Origin: Streptomyces mobaraensis
Lineage (GTDB): Bacteria > Actinomycetota > Actinomycetes > Streptomycetales > Streptomycetaceae
Direction of reading: 5' to 3'
Assembly (NCBI RefSeq): GCF_020099395.1
Contig: NZ_CP083590.1
Location: 6,448,001-6,512,000 of the forward strand
DNA: 64,000 nucleotides
Within the stretch, counting starts at the first letter, position 1; every line of letters starts with the position of its first letter. Below are positions 33,403 to 41,896 of the stretch, piece after piece. Position numbers and translations under genes: made by a program. The notes beneath the pieces are model-generated. The model was not told the origin of the DNA. It worked only from the letters and a program-made list of their open reading frames with translations, and searched no databases.

Positions 33403-33591
33403 ACGGGCCGCCTCGTCAAGGGGCGGACCCGGGCAGCGCTGGCTGGTGTACGTGCGGGGTCGGCACCTAGCATTGCTGCGGGTGATCTTCGCGGCCGAGA
33501 GACGGCACCGGGCGCGTCGAGTCCGAGCTTCGGCGGTCCCCTCGCTTCGACGACGCCGTCACGTGATTCATCCCTCCCCGAAGGTCTCTGC

Positions 33592-33900
33592 GTGACGGCG
33601 ATCCCCCTGCCCTTGCAGGGCTGGTCGATCTACGTCTCTGGACCAGTCGATGGCCCAGCTGCTGCCTGCCGGGTGCTCACCGCCTTCATCGTCAAGGACC
33701 CTTCCTTGCCTGCACGTTTGCTCTCTGTCCCCACTGTCGCCGCTGCCCTGGACGTCGCTCGCCGGACTGTCCACCGCTTTATCGCCATAGGGGAACTCCC
33801 GGTCGTCGACCTGCGCACCGGCACGGGCCGCTCCCACGTCCGTGTCCCTGCCGCGGAGCCGCCGGCAGGTACCGCAGGAGGTGCTGGACCTCGGGACGCT
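33592..33900 (+). pseudogene. Excisionase-like helix-turn-helix protein, probably truncated
   Basis: GTG 33592 has GAAGG upstream, so it looks like a real start. Residues about 40-88 match HTH_17/excisionase domains: LLSVPTVAAALDVARRTVHR, FIAIGELPVVDLRTGTGRS, HVRVP. After about residue 90 (33860) the frame becomes Pro/Ala/Arg-rich and runs on antisense to the efflux gene, so the authentic 3' end is probably lost or frameshifted. An excisionase would point to a former integrative element, but no integrase was recognised nearby. Confidence 0.5.
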
Positions 33901-34394
33901 CCCGTACCCTTCTCGGCTTCGACGCCGACGACGGCCGCACGCAAAAGAGCGCTTTGGAGGGTTCACGCAGGGGCCCACGGCTGGCCAGCGCAGCGGACGG
34001 AGACGCCAGCGGCGCACGCAGCGGATCAACCTTCCGCTCACCGCAACCGTGCCAGCTCCTCCGCCGGAGCCAAGCACCCCGGCTCGGGCGCGCCGTGCGG
34101 CAGCAGGCGCGGACCTTGTCGGCCCCGGTGTAGTACCTCCGCTTGCTCGACCAGGACCCTGGCCCGATGGCGCTCGACTTGCGGCTCCCGATCTGCGCGA
34201 TGGCCGCGTACCGGAGGCGCCGCTGCTCGGCCTTACGAAGCCCCTCTTTCCACGTCATCAACCACGGCCCGCGGCCGCGCCGTCATCAACGTGTCCATTC
34301 CCACGCAGCGCTCACCCGACCGGGAGGTGGCCGGCACCGGGTGCTGCTGCCTGAGGAGAGTCGATTGGGGACCGATCTCTCCCAGGTGTCCTCG
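33901..34394. other. Gap with degenerate coding-like sequence
   Basis: About 490 bases. On the minus strand from 34261 a frame begins MMTWKEGLRKAEQRRLRYAA and continues SKRRYYTGADKVRACC before turning low-complexity; it matches nothing I recognise. No terminator for the efflux gene that ends at 34395 was identified with confidence. Confidence 0.35.
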
Positions 34395-35672
34395 TCAGGG
34401 GGCTTCTGTGATCACTTCGCCGTGGCCCTGCCGGGGGCGGACGAGGAGGAGCAGGGCCAAGGCGGCCAGAGCCAGGGCCGTGAGCATGATGGTGGCCATG
34501 GGCAGGGAGCCGTCCTCGCCGAAGAGGCCGACCAGCGGGGAAGCGACCGCCCCGCAGAGGAACTGCAGGCCGCCCAGGAGGGCGGAGGCGGCCCCCGGGG
34601 CGGGGCGGCCGATGTTCTGGCCCAGGCTCATCGCCGCGGGGAAGAGCATGCCGATGCCCGAGGTGACGATGAAGAGGGTGATCCACGTTCCGGCGAAGGT
34701 CTCGCCCAGCGTGGCGACGACCAGTACCTGGGCGAGCGCGCCGGTGGCGGCGGTGGCCACGCTCAGACTGAGCAGGGTGTTGAGCCGGAAGCGGCGGGAG
34801 AGCTTGGCGAAAGTGGTGCCGGCGAGCAGCATGCCCACGGCGTTGACGGCGAAGATCAGCGAGTAGGTGCCGGTGGAGACGCCGTGGACGCGTTCGAAGA
34901 CGAAGCTGGAACCGCTGATGTACGCGAACAGGGCGGCCGAGGCCGTGCCGAGGACGGCGACGTAGCCCATGAAGGGACGGTTGCCCAGGAGGCGGCCCAT
35001 GGCGCGGAACGTGCCCGCTATGCCGTCGGTGTGGCGGCACTCGGGCGGCAGGGACTCGGGCACCTTGGTGAGCACGCCGAGCAGCAGCAGGACGCCGACG
35101 AGGCTCAGGACGCCGAAGACGGCCCGCCAGGTGGAGACGGCCAGGATCGCGCCGCCGAGGACGGGGGCGGCCACGGGGGCCACACCCAGGATCTGCGAGA
35201 GGACCGCGAAGTAGCGGGGGACGTCCGGGCCGGCGAACCGGTCGGTGATCACCGCACGGGCGAGGACCATGCCGGCGGCCCCCGCCACACCCTCCAGGAA
35301 GCGGGCGCCGATCAGGACGTAGACGTTCGGCGCGGCGGCGCAGGCGAGGGAGAAGAGGACGAAGCCGGCGCAGCCGCCGAGCAACAGCCGGCGGCGGCCG
35401 ATGCTGTCGCTGAGGGGGCCCAGGAGGAGCTGGCCGATGACCAGGCCCACCAGGAACGCGGTCATCGTCAGCTGGACCGTGGAACTGCCGGTGTGCAGTG
35501 CGGTGCCCATGGCGGGGAAGCCCGGCACGTACATGTCGGTGGCCAGCGGGGCGATCGCGGTCAGGGCGCCGAGGACGGCCAGGAGCCCGCCCGTCCGCTG
35601 GGAGGGGGCGGAGCGGGCGGCGGCACGGCCCGGCTTCCGGGTGTCTGTGGGGGAGGGGGGACTGGATACCAT
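34395..35672 (-). CDS. Bcr/CflA-type MFS drug efflux transporter
   Basis: 425 residues, 12 membrane segments. TDMYVPGFPAMGTALHTGSS and VQLTMTAFLVGLVIGQLLLG, then GPLSDSIGRRRLLLGG (MFS motif A) and RFLEGVAGAAGMVLARAVIT (motif C region) are characteristic of Bcr/CflA exporters. It pumps drugs or aromatic compounds out of the cell using the proton gradient. The divergent MarR gene 47 bases away is its likely repressor. Confidence 0.92.
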   Translation of the reverse strand: MVSSPPSPTDTRKPGRAAARSAPSQRTGGLLAVLGALTAIAPLATDMYVPGFPAMGTALHTGSSTVQLTMTAFLVGLVIGQLLLGPLSDSIGRRRLLLGGCAGFVLFSLACAAAPNVYVLIGARFLEGVAGAAGMVLARAVITDRFAGPDVPRYFAVLSQILGVAPVAAPVLGGAILAVSTWRAVFGVLSLVGVLLLLGVLTKVPESLPPECRHTDGIAGTFRAMGRLLGNRPFMGYVAVLGTASAALFAYISGSSFVFERVHGVSTGTYSLIFAVNAVGMLLAGTTFAKLSRRFRLNTLLSLSVATAATGALAQVLVVATLGETFAGTWITLFIVTSGIGMLFPAAMSLGQNIGRPAPGAASALLGGLQFLCGAVASPLVGLFGEDGSLPMATIMLTALALAALALLLLVRPRQGHGEVITEAP

Positions 35673-35719
35673 GCCCGTAACGGTAACAAGTGGTTCACCG
35701 GTTTACAAAGGTGGTTCTT

Positions 35720-36241
35720 GTGCTCCCCTCCGAATCCTCTGCCCGCGCCCAGTGGGCTGCCCGCGGCGACGGGCTCGACACCTCGCCGATGGAGATCGTC
35801 GGCCTCCTGAAGCGCATCATGGCTCTGCGTGACAGCGCTGTGGAGCCGCTGTACGAGGGGGCGCCGCTGACCGCCCCCGAGGTCGACCTGCTCGTGCCGC
35901 TGCGCCATCTCGACGAGCCGGTCATCGCGCGCCGCATCGCCGAGCACCGGGGGATGTCGCGGGCGGGCGTCAGCAAGGCGCTGGCGAAGCTGGAGAAGCG
36001 AGGTTTCGTCGAGCGCACGTCCCACCCCGCCGACCGGCGCGCCTCCCTGGTGACCGTCACCGAGGCGGGCAAGGCGGCGATGGACGCCCTGTTCCCCCGC
36101 CAGCTGGAGGTCGAGGCCCGGCTGCTGGAGGCGCTCGGAGAGCACCGTGCGGAGGTGCTTCAGGCGCTGGGCCGCCTGGCCGAGGCCATGGAGCGCGGCC
36201 TGGCCGACGCCACGGCCGCCGCCGAGCACGGCGGAGGCTGA
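35720..36241 (+). CDS. MarR-family regulator
   Basis: GTG 35720 is favoured by AAAGG eight bases upstream; GTG 35711 is an alternative. About 173 residues: EVDLLVPLRHLDEPVIARRI, GMSRAGVSKALAKLEKRGFV, ERTSHPADRRASLVTVTEAG is a complete MarR winged helix with the D-x-R wing. Divergent from the Bcr/CflA exporter; the short gap holds repeated GGTAAC/GGTTxAC-like steps (35682-35706) that may be operators. Confidence 0.9.
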   Translation: MLPSESSARAQWAARGDGLDTSPMEIVGLLKRIMALRDSAVEPLYEGAPLTAPEVDLLVPLRHLDEPVIARRIAEHRGMSRAGVSKALAKLEKRGFVERTSHPADRRASLVTVTEAGKAAMDALFPRQLEVEARLLEALGEHRAEVLQALGRLAEAMERGLADATAAAEHGGG

Positions 36242-36248
36242 GAGCCCG

Positions 36249-37211
36249 TCACGGGAGCGGCGTTCCCTCGGCCGGCCGGGCGTCGGCATCCGCTGCGGCG
36301 GTGCGGCTGCGGGCGAAGTCGAGGGTGCGGGTGAAGCAGTCCTCGACGTCCGTGTCCGTCAGGCCGACCCACAGGTGGTTGCCCCCCGTCAGCAGGCGCA
36401 GGTCGGGGCCGGCGCCTGCGTCGTGCAGCGCCCGGGCGAGGCGGACGGCCTGGCGGGCGGGGACGACCGCGTCGGCGGTGCCGTGCAGGATCAGGAAGGG
36501 CGGTGCCTGTGCCGTTACGTGGGTGACGGGGCTGGCGGCGTGGGCGATCTCCGGTATGCCGGCCGGCGGGCCGCCGAGCATCAGGGCCTCGTACGAGCCG
36601 GGGTCCTCCGCGTCGTAGGCGCCCGGCGGGAGGTCGGCGGCGAGTGCCGTGAGGTCGGTGGGGGCGTACCAGGTGACGCAGCCGGTGACGGTGGCCGTGC
36701 CGGTGCGGGCGGAGTGGGTGAGGGCGGTGAGCGCGGCCAGGTGGCCGCCTGCGGACTCGCCCCATAGGACCGTGCGGGAGGTGTCCAGCCCCAGTTCGCC
36801 GGCGCGTGTGTGCAGCCAGGTGAGGGCGTCGGCCAGGTCGTCTCTCTGGGCGGGGTACGCGGCTTCCCCGCTGAGGCGGTAGTCGGGGCAGGCGACGGCG
36901 AATCCGGCCCGCGCCAGCCGGGCGAAGGGCCCCGGCCGCCAAGAGCGGAAGCGTGGTCCGAGGTCGTCCCGCTGCCCGGTGCGCCAGCCGCCGCCGTGCA
37001 CGAAGACGATCAGCGGCAGCGGCTCGCCGGCGTCCTCCGGCAGCCACAGGTCCACCACGAGGGGCCGGTTGCCGTCGGGTACGGCGTACTCGGCCGCCCG
37101 GAGGAGCCGCACCCCCGGCGCGGGGTTCGCGGCGGGCGGCAGGGGCCGCTTGGCGGGATCGGCCGGGGCCAGCAGGTGCATGGGGAAGGCCGAGGGGCCG
37201 GTGGCGGTCAT
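36249..37211 (-). CDS. Alpha/beta hydrolase (HSL-type esterase)
   Basis: ATG 37211 with GGGAGGTGAG upstream. 320 residues. Oxyanion motif VFVHGGGWRTG, nucleophile elbow WGESAGGHLAAL, acid region HGTADAVVPARQ and a late His in GGNHLWVG complete the triad. The HGGGW block marks the hormone-sensitive-lipase-like branch. Three bases separate it from the amidohydrolase gene, so it is the last gene of that operon. Esterase activity on an aromatic ester is inferred from context. Confidence 0.9.
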   Translation of the reverse strand: MTATGPSAFPMHLLAPADPAKRPLPPAANPAPGVRLLRAAEYAVPDGNRPLVVDLWLPEDAGEPLPLIVFVHGGGWRTGQRDDLGPRFRSWRPGPFARLARAGFAVACPDYRLSGEAAYPAQRDDLADALTWLHTRAGELGLDTSRTVLWGESAGGHLAALTALTHSARTGTATVTGCVTWYAPTDLTALAADLPPGAYDAEDPGSYEALMLGGPPAGIPEIAHAASPVTHVTAQAPPFLILHGTADAVVPARQAVRLARALHDAGAGPDLRLLTGGNHLWVGLTDTDVEDCFTRTLDFARSRTAAADADARPAEGTPLP

Positions 37212-37214
37212 CGC

Positions 37215-38204
37215 TCACCTCCCGGATCGGCGGTCAAGGCGGGGCAGGACGCGCTGGGCGTTGGCCGTGGTCAGGGCCCGCCAGTTGGTGGCGCCCTCCG
37301 GGGCGGCGGCGCTGTCGATGCTCCTGACGTGCTCCTCCACGCCCGCCGCGGGCGTCCAGACGTAGTCGCTGCCGTACAGCACGTTCCCGGGCTCGACGAG
37401 GGAGAGCAGGGCGGGGAGCTGACGGGGCAGGGCAGGGCCGGCGAGGTCGTAGTACAGGCGCCGCAGCTGCTCGACGGCATCGGGGGCCTGGGTGCCGGCG
37501 GGCATGAACATCTTCATGAACCCGTTGATGCGGTCGGCCAGGACCGGCAGGGCGCCGCCGCAGTGCGGCACGATGATCTTCAGGTTGCGGTGGCGTTCCA
37601 GGGCGCCGGCCATGAGCAGGTCGGTGACGGTCCGGGCGGTGTCGAAGACGAACTCGATCATCGGCCGGGGGCGGCCGAGGGCGGACTGCTCCCAGCAGAC
37701 AGGCGAGGTGGGGTGGAGGAAGACGACCGCGCCGCGCCGGTCGAGTTCGGCGAGGACCGGCTCCAGCTTCGGGTCGCCCAGGTAGGTGCCATGGGTGTTG
37801 GTCTCCAGGACCACGCCGTCGGCGTCGAGGGTGTCGAAGGCGTACGCGATCTCGTCGAGCGCGCCGTCGGCGTCGGGGAGAGGGAGTGAGGCGAAGAGGC
37901 CGAAGCGGCCGGGATGGTCCCGGACGGCCTCGGCGCCGGCCTCGTTGACCTCGCGGGCCAGGCGGCGGGCGGCGGTGTCGTCACCGAAGTGCACGCCGGG
38001 AGAGGAGATGGACAGCATCGCGGTGTCGATCCCGCAACGGTCCATGAGCGCGATGTGCTCCCGGGCTGACCAGGAGGGCCAGGCGGGGACGCCGTCCGGA
38101 TTCTGGTGGCCGGCGGCCTTGGCCTGGCGGACGTACGAGTCGGTGACGAAATGGGCGTGCACGTCGACGAGACCGGGCTCGTCAGTGAGGTGCTTGGACG
38201 TCAT
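37215..38204 (-). CDS. Amidohydrolase-family decarboxylase (ACMSD/resorcylate-decarboxylase type)
   Basis: ATG 38204 with GAGGAAG upstream. 329 residues, TIM-barrel amidohydrolase 2 family: metal-binding VDVHAHF near the N-terminus, VVFLHPTSPVCWEQ, IIVPHCGGALPVLADRI and VLYGSDYVWTP with the catalytic Asp. Members of this subgroup decarboxylate aromatic acids without oxygen (2-amino-3-carboxymuconate semialdehyde, gamma-resorcylate) or hydrolyse related rings. The nearby vdcBCD, esterase and cupin genes point to an aromatic-acid decarboxylase (inference). Confidence 0.85.
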   Translation of the reverse strand: MTSKHLTDEPGLVDVHAHFVTDSYVRQAKAAGHQNPDGVPAWPSWSAREHIALMDRCGIDTAMLSISSPGVHFGDDTAARRLAREVNEAGAEAVRDHPGRFGLFASLPLPDADGALDEIAYAFDTLDADGVVLETNTHGTYLGDPKLEPVLAELDRRGAVVFLHPTSPVCWEQSALGRPRPMIEFVFDTARTVTDLLMAGALERHRNLKIIVPHCGGALPVLADRINGFMKMFMPAGTQAPDAVEQLRRLYYDLAGPALPRQLPALLSLVEPGNVLYGSDYVWTPAAGVEEHVRSIDSAAAPEGATNWRALTTANAQRVLPRLDRRSGR

Positions 38205-38508
38205 GGCGTTCTTCCTCTTCCTGTGGGACGGATTGGGGGGCGCGATACCGGTCGGGGTGCGCATCGGAGTGCGGGTCGGGAAAGGAGGGGACGGAGGAGG
38301 AGCGGTGCCGAGCGAGGTGCCGGCGGGCGGCGGTCGCGGCGCGTTCTCCCAGGACGATGCCAGCCAGGCCGGCCAGGCCGACCAGGGGCGGGGCGGGCGA
38401 GGCGATGTCCAGGGCCCAGTAGACGGCCCCCATGAGCAGTCCGGCCGTGAACGCCGCCCCGGCCCGCCCGGCGGCCGGGGCGGCGCGGCCCGCACCGGGG
38501 GCCCTCAC
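38182..38508 (-). CDS. XapX-domain membrane protein 2
   Basis: GTG 38508 overlaps the stop of XapX protein 1 (GTGA). 108 residues: FTAGLLMGAVYWALDIASPA, PPLVGLAGLAGIVLGERAA is the XapX pattern (two membrane helices split by S-P-A-P-P). The tail is hydrophilic and runs into the amidohydrolase start by 23 bases. Function unknown. Confidence 0.8.
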   Translation of the reverse strand: MRAPGAGRAAPAAGRAGAAFTAGLLMGAVYWALDIASPAPPLVGLAGLAGIVLGERAATAARRHLARHRSSSVPSFPDPHSDAHPDRYRAPQSVPQEEEERHDVQAPH

Positions 38509-38642
38509 AGCGCCCCCAGCGCACTCTGGCCGAGCAGCATGCCCAGCAGGCCGCACAGGGCGACCGGCGGTGGTGCGGGGGACTTCACCCGCACCACCAC
38601 GTACAGGACCCCCACCAGCACCCCTGCGAGCAGGGCTTTCAC
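38505..38642 (-). CDS. XapX-domain membrane protein 1 (45 residues)
   Basis: GTG 38642. Nearly the entire protein is the XapX motif: VKALLAGVLVGVLYVVVRVK, then SPAPPPVALCGLLGMLLGQS. Two short membrane helices separated by S-P-A-P-P. It lies 26 bases after the cupin gene and is coupled by GTGA to a second copy, so the two may form a heteromeric small membrane complex (inference). Confidence 0.8.
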   Translation of the reverse strand: MKALLAGVLVGVLYVVVRVKSPAPPPVALCGLLGMLLGQSALGAL

Positions 38643-38668
38643 GAAGGGCAAGGGACCTCAGCTCCGCT

Positions 38669-39229
38669 TCAGCTGCCGGTGCGCCACTGGTGGTGCGGCA
38701 TGAAGTGCACGTCGTACTGCTGGGGGACGGTGGCGAACTTCTCCGGGGCGGGGACGACGGGCTCCCGCGGCAGAGTCAGCTCGTCGGTCGGGGCGCCCAG
38801 GTTCTCAAAGAAGCGCTCGAAGGTGCCGCCGGGGCCGGCGGCCACACCGACGACCCGGCTGTGGTGCCGCTCGATGCGGTAGGCGTGCGGGCAGTTCTTG
38901 GGTACGAAGCCGAAGTCGCCGGGGGTGAGCAGCTTCTCGTGCTGGTTGCCCTGCAAGTCCTCGACGAACAGCCGGACCGCGCCGTCGGTGATGTAGAAGA
39001 CCTCGTAGGTGTCGGGGTGGGAGTGGGCCGGGATGATGTCGCCCTTGGGGCCCTCGACGGTGAAGAAGTTGAAGGTGTTCTCGGTCTGTTCACCGCCCGC
39101 GTAGATCGTGAACAGGTCGCCGAAGAGGTGGGCGCGGTCGCCCATGCCCTTCTCGATGAAGTAGGGGACGCCCGGCTCGGCGGGGATCTGCGAGTGGGTT
39201 CGGTACCGGGTGGCGTACTCGATGGTCAA
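38669..39229 (-). CDS. Quercetinase-like cupin dioxygenase
   Basis: TTG 39229 fits a GAGGAG site; an ATG at 39253 is in frame but has no such site. About 186 residues. One clear cupin domain: IIPAHSHPDTYEVFYITDGA (metal-binding His-x-His and Glu) and LTPGDFGFVPKNCPHAYRIE (the third His). A second sequence arm on the C-side (FERFFENLGAP) is as in quercetin dioxygenases, where a bicupin is usual. Metal identity cannot be told from sequence. Upstream gene of the operon through the XapX, amidohydrolase and esterase genes. Confidence 0.78.
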   Translation of the reverse strand: MTIEYATRYRTHSQIPAEPGVPYFIEKGMGDRAHLFGDLFTIYAGGEQTENTFNFFTVEGPKGDIIPAHSHPDTYEVFYITDGAVRLFVEDLQGNQHEKLLTPGDFGFVPKNCPHAYRIERHHSRVVGVAAGPGGTFERFFENLGAPTDELTLPREPVVPAPEKFATVPQQYDVHFMPHHQWRTGS

Positions 39230-39320
39230 GGTTCTCTCCTCACTGAAGGCCACTGGAAGCCTTGTGTCAGGTTACCTGACATAAGGGGGATGTGGACCAG
39301 TCTCTGCTGCCGTGAGATGG

Positions 39321-39587
39321 CTAACGCGCGTCGCGCAGCGGCGGTACGGCGGGCACCTCCGGGGCGTCGCGGATGTCCTCGGCAGTCAGCTTGAAACCGT
39401 CGGGGTAGGCGGCGCGGGACGTGCGGCGTGCCGGCTCGCTGGTGCGCCAGCAGTACAGGCACTGCTCGCACTGGAGGACGTCCCACACCCCGGGGACGGG
39501 GGAGGTGAACAGCCGCGCGATCGCGGGGTGGGCGCAGCGGGGGCAAACGGTCTTCTCGGACGTATTCCCGGGCGTCTTCTCGGACAT
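39321..39587 (-). CDS. vdcD: Non-oxidative hydroxyarylic acid decarboxylase subunit D
   Basis: ATG 39587. 88 residues. CPRCAHPAIARLFTSPVPGV, WDVLQCEQCLYCWRTSEPAR and AEDIRDAPEVPAVPPLRD match VdcD/ShdD, the small subunit required with VdcC. CxxC pairs suggest a zinc ribbon. It lies 55 bases after vdcC, completing vdcBCD. Confidence 0.92.
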   Translation of the reverse strand: MSEKTPGNTSEKTVCPRCAHPAIARLFTSPVPGVWDVLQCEQCLYCWRTSEPARRTSRAAYPDGFKLTAEDIRDAPEVPAVPPLRDAR

Positions 39588-39642
39588 GAGACTCCTTGTG
39601 CGGTCGGGGGGCGGGACGGCCGGAGCGGCCGACGGTCCCGGG

Positions 39643-41067
39643 TCAGCGGTGGGCGGCGAGTCGCCGGAGGCGGTCCAGCCAGGCGGCGGCCTCGGGCAGG
39701 TCGCGGACCTGGTTGCCGTAGTTGCCGCGGTGGTCGGGGGCGACGGGGGTGGTGGCGTCGATGACGAGCTTGTCGGTGATGCCGGGGTGCTGTGCCTGCG
39801 GTGCGAGTTCGAGGACCGAGAGGTTGGGGATGCGGATCAGGTCTCCGGAGGGGTTCATCTTGGTCGACAGCGCCCACATGACCTGGGGCAGGTCGAAGGG
39901 GTCCACGTCCTCGTCGACGACGATGACGGTGGTGGCGTAGCCGAGGCCGTGGGGCGTGGTCAGGACGCGGAGGCCGACGGCCTTGGCGAAGCCGCCGTAG
40001 CGCTTGGCGGTGGAGACGATGACGACGAGGCCGTGGGTGTACATGGCGTTGACCGCCCGCACCTCCGGGAACTCCTCCGTGAGCTGCCGGTACAGCGGTA
40101 CGCAGGTGTTGGCGGCGATCAGGTAGTCGACCTCGGTCCAGGGCATGCCGAGGTAGAGGTGCTCGAAAACCGGCCGGGTGCGGTACGAGATCTTGTCGAC
40201 GCGGATGACGGGCATGCTGCGGCCGCCGGAGTAGTGGCCGGTGAACTCCCCGAAGGGTCCCTCGATCTCGCGCTTGCGGCCCTCGATGACGCCCTCGATC
40301 ACCACTTCGGCGCCCCACGGGACGGGCAGCCCCGTCAGGGGGGCCGGCGCGACGGGGGCGGGGGCACCGCGCAGGGCACCGGCGAGTTCGTACTCGTTCT
40401 CGTCGTACTTCATCGGGGTGGACGCCACGATGGAGATCACCGGGTCGTTGCCCAGGGTGATGGCGACGGGCAGGTCCTCGCCGGCCCGCTCCGCCTTGTG
40501 CAGGTGCTGGGCGATGTCGTGCATGGGCACGGGCTGGAGGGCCAGCTTGCGGCCGCCCTTGACCTCGATGCGGTAGATGCCGACGTTCTGCTTGCCGCTG
40601 TGCTCCGGGTCCTCGGGATCCTTGGAGACGACCGCGGCCTTGTCGATGTAGAAGCCGCCGTCACCGTCGTTGAGACGGAACAGGGGCAGCACCCGGAAGA
40701 TGTCGACTTCGTCGCCGTCCATGGTGTTCTCGGCCCACGGCGGGTCCTCGCGCCACTCGGGGGCGACGGGGAAGTCGTTCCAGCGGCGGATGAACTCCTC
40801 CACCTGCCGCTTGACGGGGGTGTCCTTGGGCAGGCCCAGGGCCAGGGCGTGGTTGGCCCAGGATCCGTGGACGTTCATGGCGACGCGGGCGTCGGTGAAA
40901 CCGGTGACGTTGTCGAAGTACAGCGCCGGGGCCGTATCGCCCAGGCGGGGGGCCGCGTTGGCGGCCGCGGCCAGGTCGGGTTCGGGCATCACCTCGTCGG
41001 TGACGCGCAGCAACTGGCCTTCCCGCTCCAGGGCGTCGAGGAAACTGCGCAGGTCGTCATAGGCCAT
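39643..41067 (-). CDS. vdcC: UbiD-family hydroxyarylic acid decarboxylase subunit C
   Basis: 474 residues, normal for UbiD enzymes. FVIARVCP-like prFMN-binding signals are represented by VAMNVHGSWANHALALGLPK, IEGPFGEFTGHYSGGRSMPV (the E-x-x-x-R and substrate region), and ALSTKMNPSGDLIRIP near the end. UbiD enzymes use prenylated flavin made by the UbiX partner (vdcB) to decarboxylate aromatic acids. The vdcBCD set in Streptomyces is known for non-oxidative vanillate decarboxylation; related sets use protocatechuate or 4-hydroxybenzoate. Confidence 0.92.
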   Translation of the reverse strand: MAYDDLRSFLDALEREGQLLRVTDEVMPEPDLAAAANAAPRLGDTAPALYFDNVTGFTDARVAMNVHGSWANHALALGLPKDTPVKRQVEEFIRRWNDFPVAPEWREDPPWAENTMDGDEVDIFRVLPLFRLNDGDGGFYIDKAAVVSKDPEDPEHSGKQNVGIYRIEVKGGRKLALQPVPMHDIAQHLHKAERAGEDLPVAITLGNDPVISIVASTPMKYDENEYELAGALRGAPAPVAPAPLTGLPVPWGAEVVIEGVIEGRKREIEGPFGEFTGHYSGGRSMPVIRVDKISYRTRPVFEHLYLGMPWTEVDYLIAANTCVPLYRQLTEEFPEVRAVNAMYTHGLVVIVSTAKRYGGFAKAVGLRVLTTPHGLGYATTVIVVDEDVDPFDLPQVMWALSTKMNPSGDLIRIPNLSVLELAPQAQHPGITDKLVIDATTPVAPDHRGNYGNQVRDLPEAAAWLDRLRRLAAHR

Positions 41068-41108
41068 GAAAAAGCTCCTTCGGATTGCTGTCGAACGCGC
41101 GAGGGTCC

Positions 41109-41699
41109 TCAGGCGGCGGGCCGTTCCCGGCGGGCCTCGCGCATGCCCTGCCAGCGACGGGCGGCGGGCGCTGGGAGGCCGAACTGGTCCAGGACCCGGG
41201 CGGTGATGTGGTCGACGATGTCGTCAACGCTCTCGGGGTGGTTGTAGAAGGCGGGCACGGGCGGGACGATCTGGGCGCCCATCCGGGACAGCGCCAGCAT
41301 GTTCTCCAGGTGGATCTCGCTCAGCGGCGTCTCCCGCGGCACCAGCACCAGCCGGCGCCGTTCCTTGAGCACCACGTCGGCGGCCCGGGCCACCAGGCCG
41401 TCGGCGTAACCGGTACGGATCCCGGCCAGCGTCTTCATCGAGCACGGCACGATGACCATGCCGTCGACGCGGAACGACCCCGAGGCGATCGGCGCGCCCT
41501 GGTCCTCCGGCACGTGGACGTGGTCGGCCAGGGCGGCGACCTCCCGCGCCGAGTATCCCGTCTCCAGCTCGATGGTCGACCGGGCCCAGCGGGAGCAGAC
41601 CAGGTGCGTCTCGACTTCCGGCAGCTGCTGGAGGTTCTCCAGCAGCCGGACGCCGAACACCGCGCCGGTCGCTCCCGTCATCCCGATGATCAACCGCAC
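41109..41699 (-). CDS. vdcB: Flavin prenyltransferase (UbiX-like), decarboxylase subunit B
   Basis: GTG 41699. 196 residues. IIGMTGATGAVFGVRLLENL, PIASGSFRVDGMVIVPCSMK, TLAGIRTGYADGLVARAADV and PRETPLSEIHLENMLALSRM are the flavin-binding blocks of UbiX. It prenylates FMN for the UbiD partner. First gene of vdcBCD; the gap to the divergent AraC gene holds their promoter. Confidence 0.92.
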   Translation of the reverse strand: MRLIIGMTGATGAVFGVRLLENLQQLPEVETHLVCSRWARSTIELETGYSAREVAALADHVHVPEDQGAPIASGSFRVDGMVIVPCSMKTLAGIRTGYADGLVARAADVVLKERRRLVLVPRETPLSEIHLENMLALSRMGAQIVPPVPAFYNHPESVDDIVDHITARVLDQFGLPAPAARRWQGMREARRERPAA

Positions 41700-41896
41700 G
41701 GCAGCCCTCCTTCACACGGACCGGACCACCGGTCCTCACTGATGCTTTTCGGTCGCCGAGCGGCAGCGGATGCGGGAGCGGATCCGGGAGCGCCGCTTCT
41801 TCGGAGGGCCTCCGTCCTGCCGTCTCATCGCCACCTGCTCGCGCCTCAACGCTAAGGCGGCAGCAGGAAGGCCATCGCCTACACTTGAGACACACC

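Noticed and set aside
39421..41247. Plus-strand open frame of 608 codons opposite vdcC
   Set aside because: Composition is that of antisense sequence (Gly/Asp/Val-rich) and vdcC is unambiguous.
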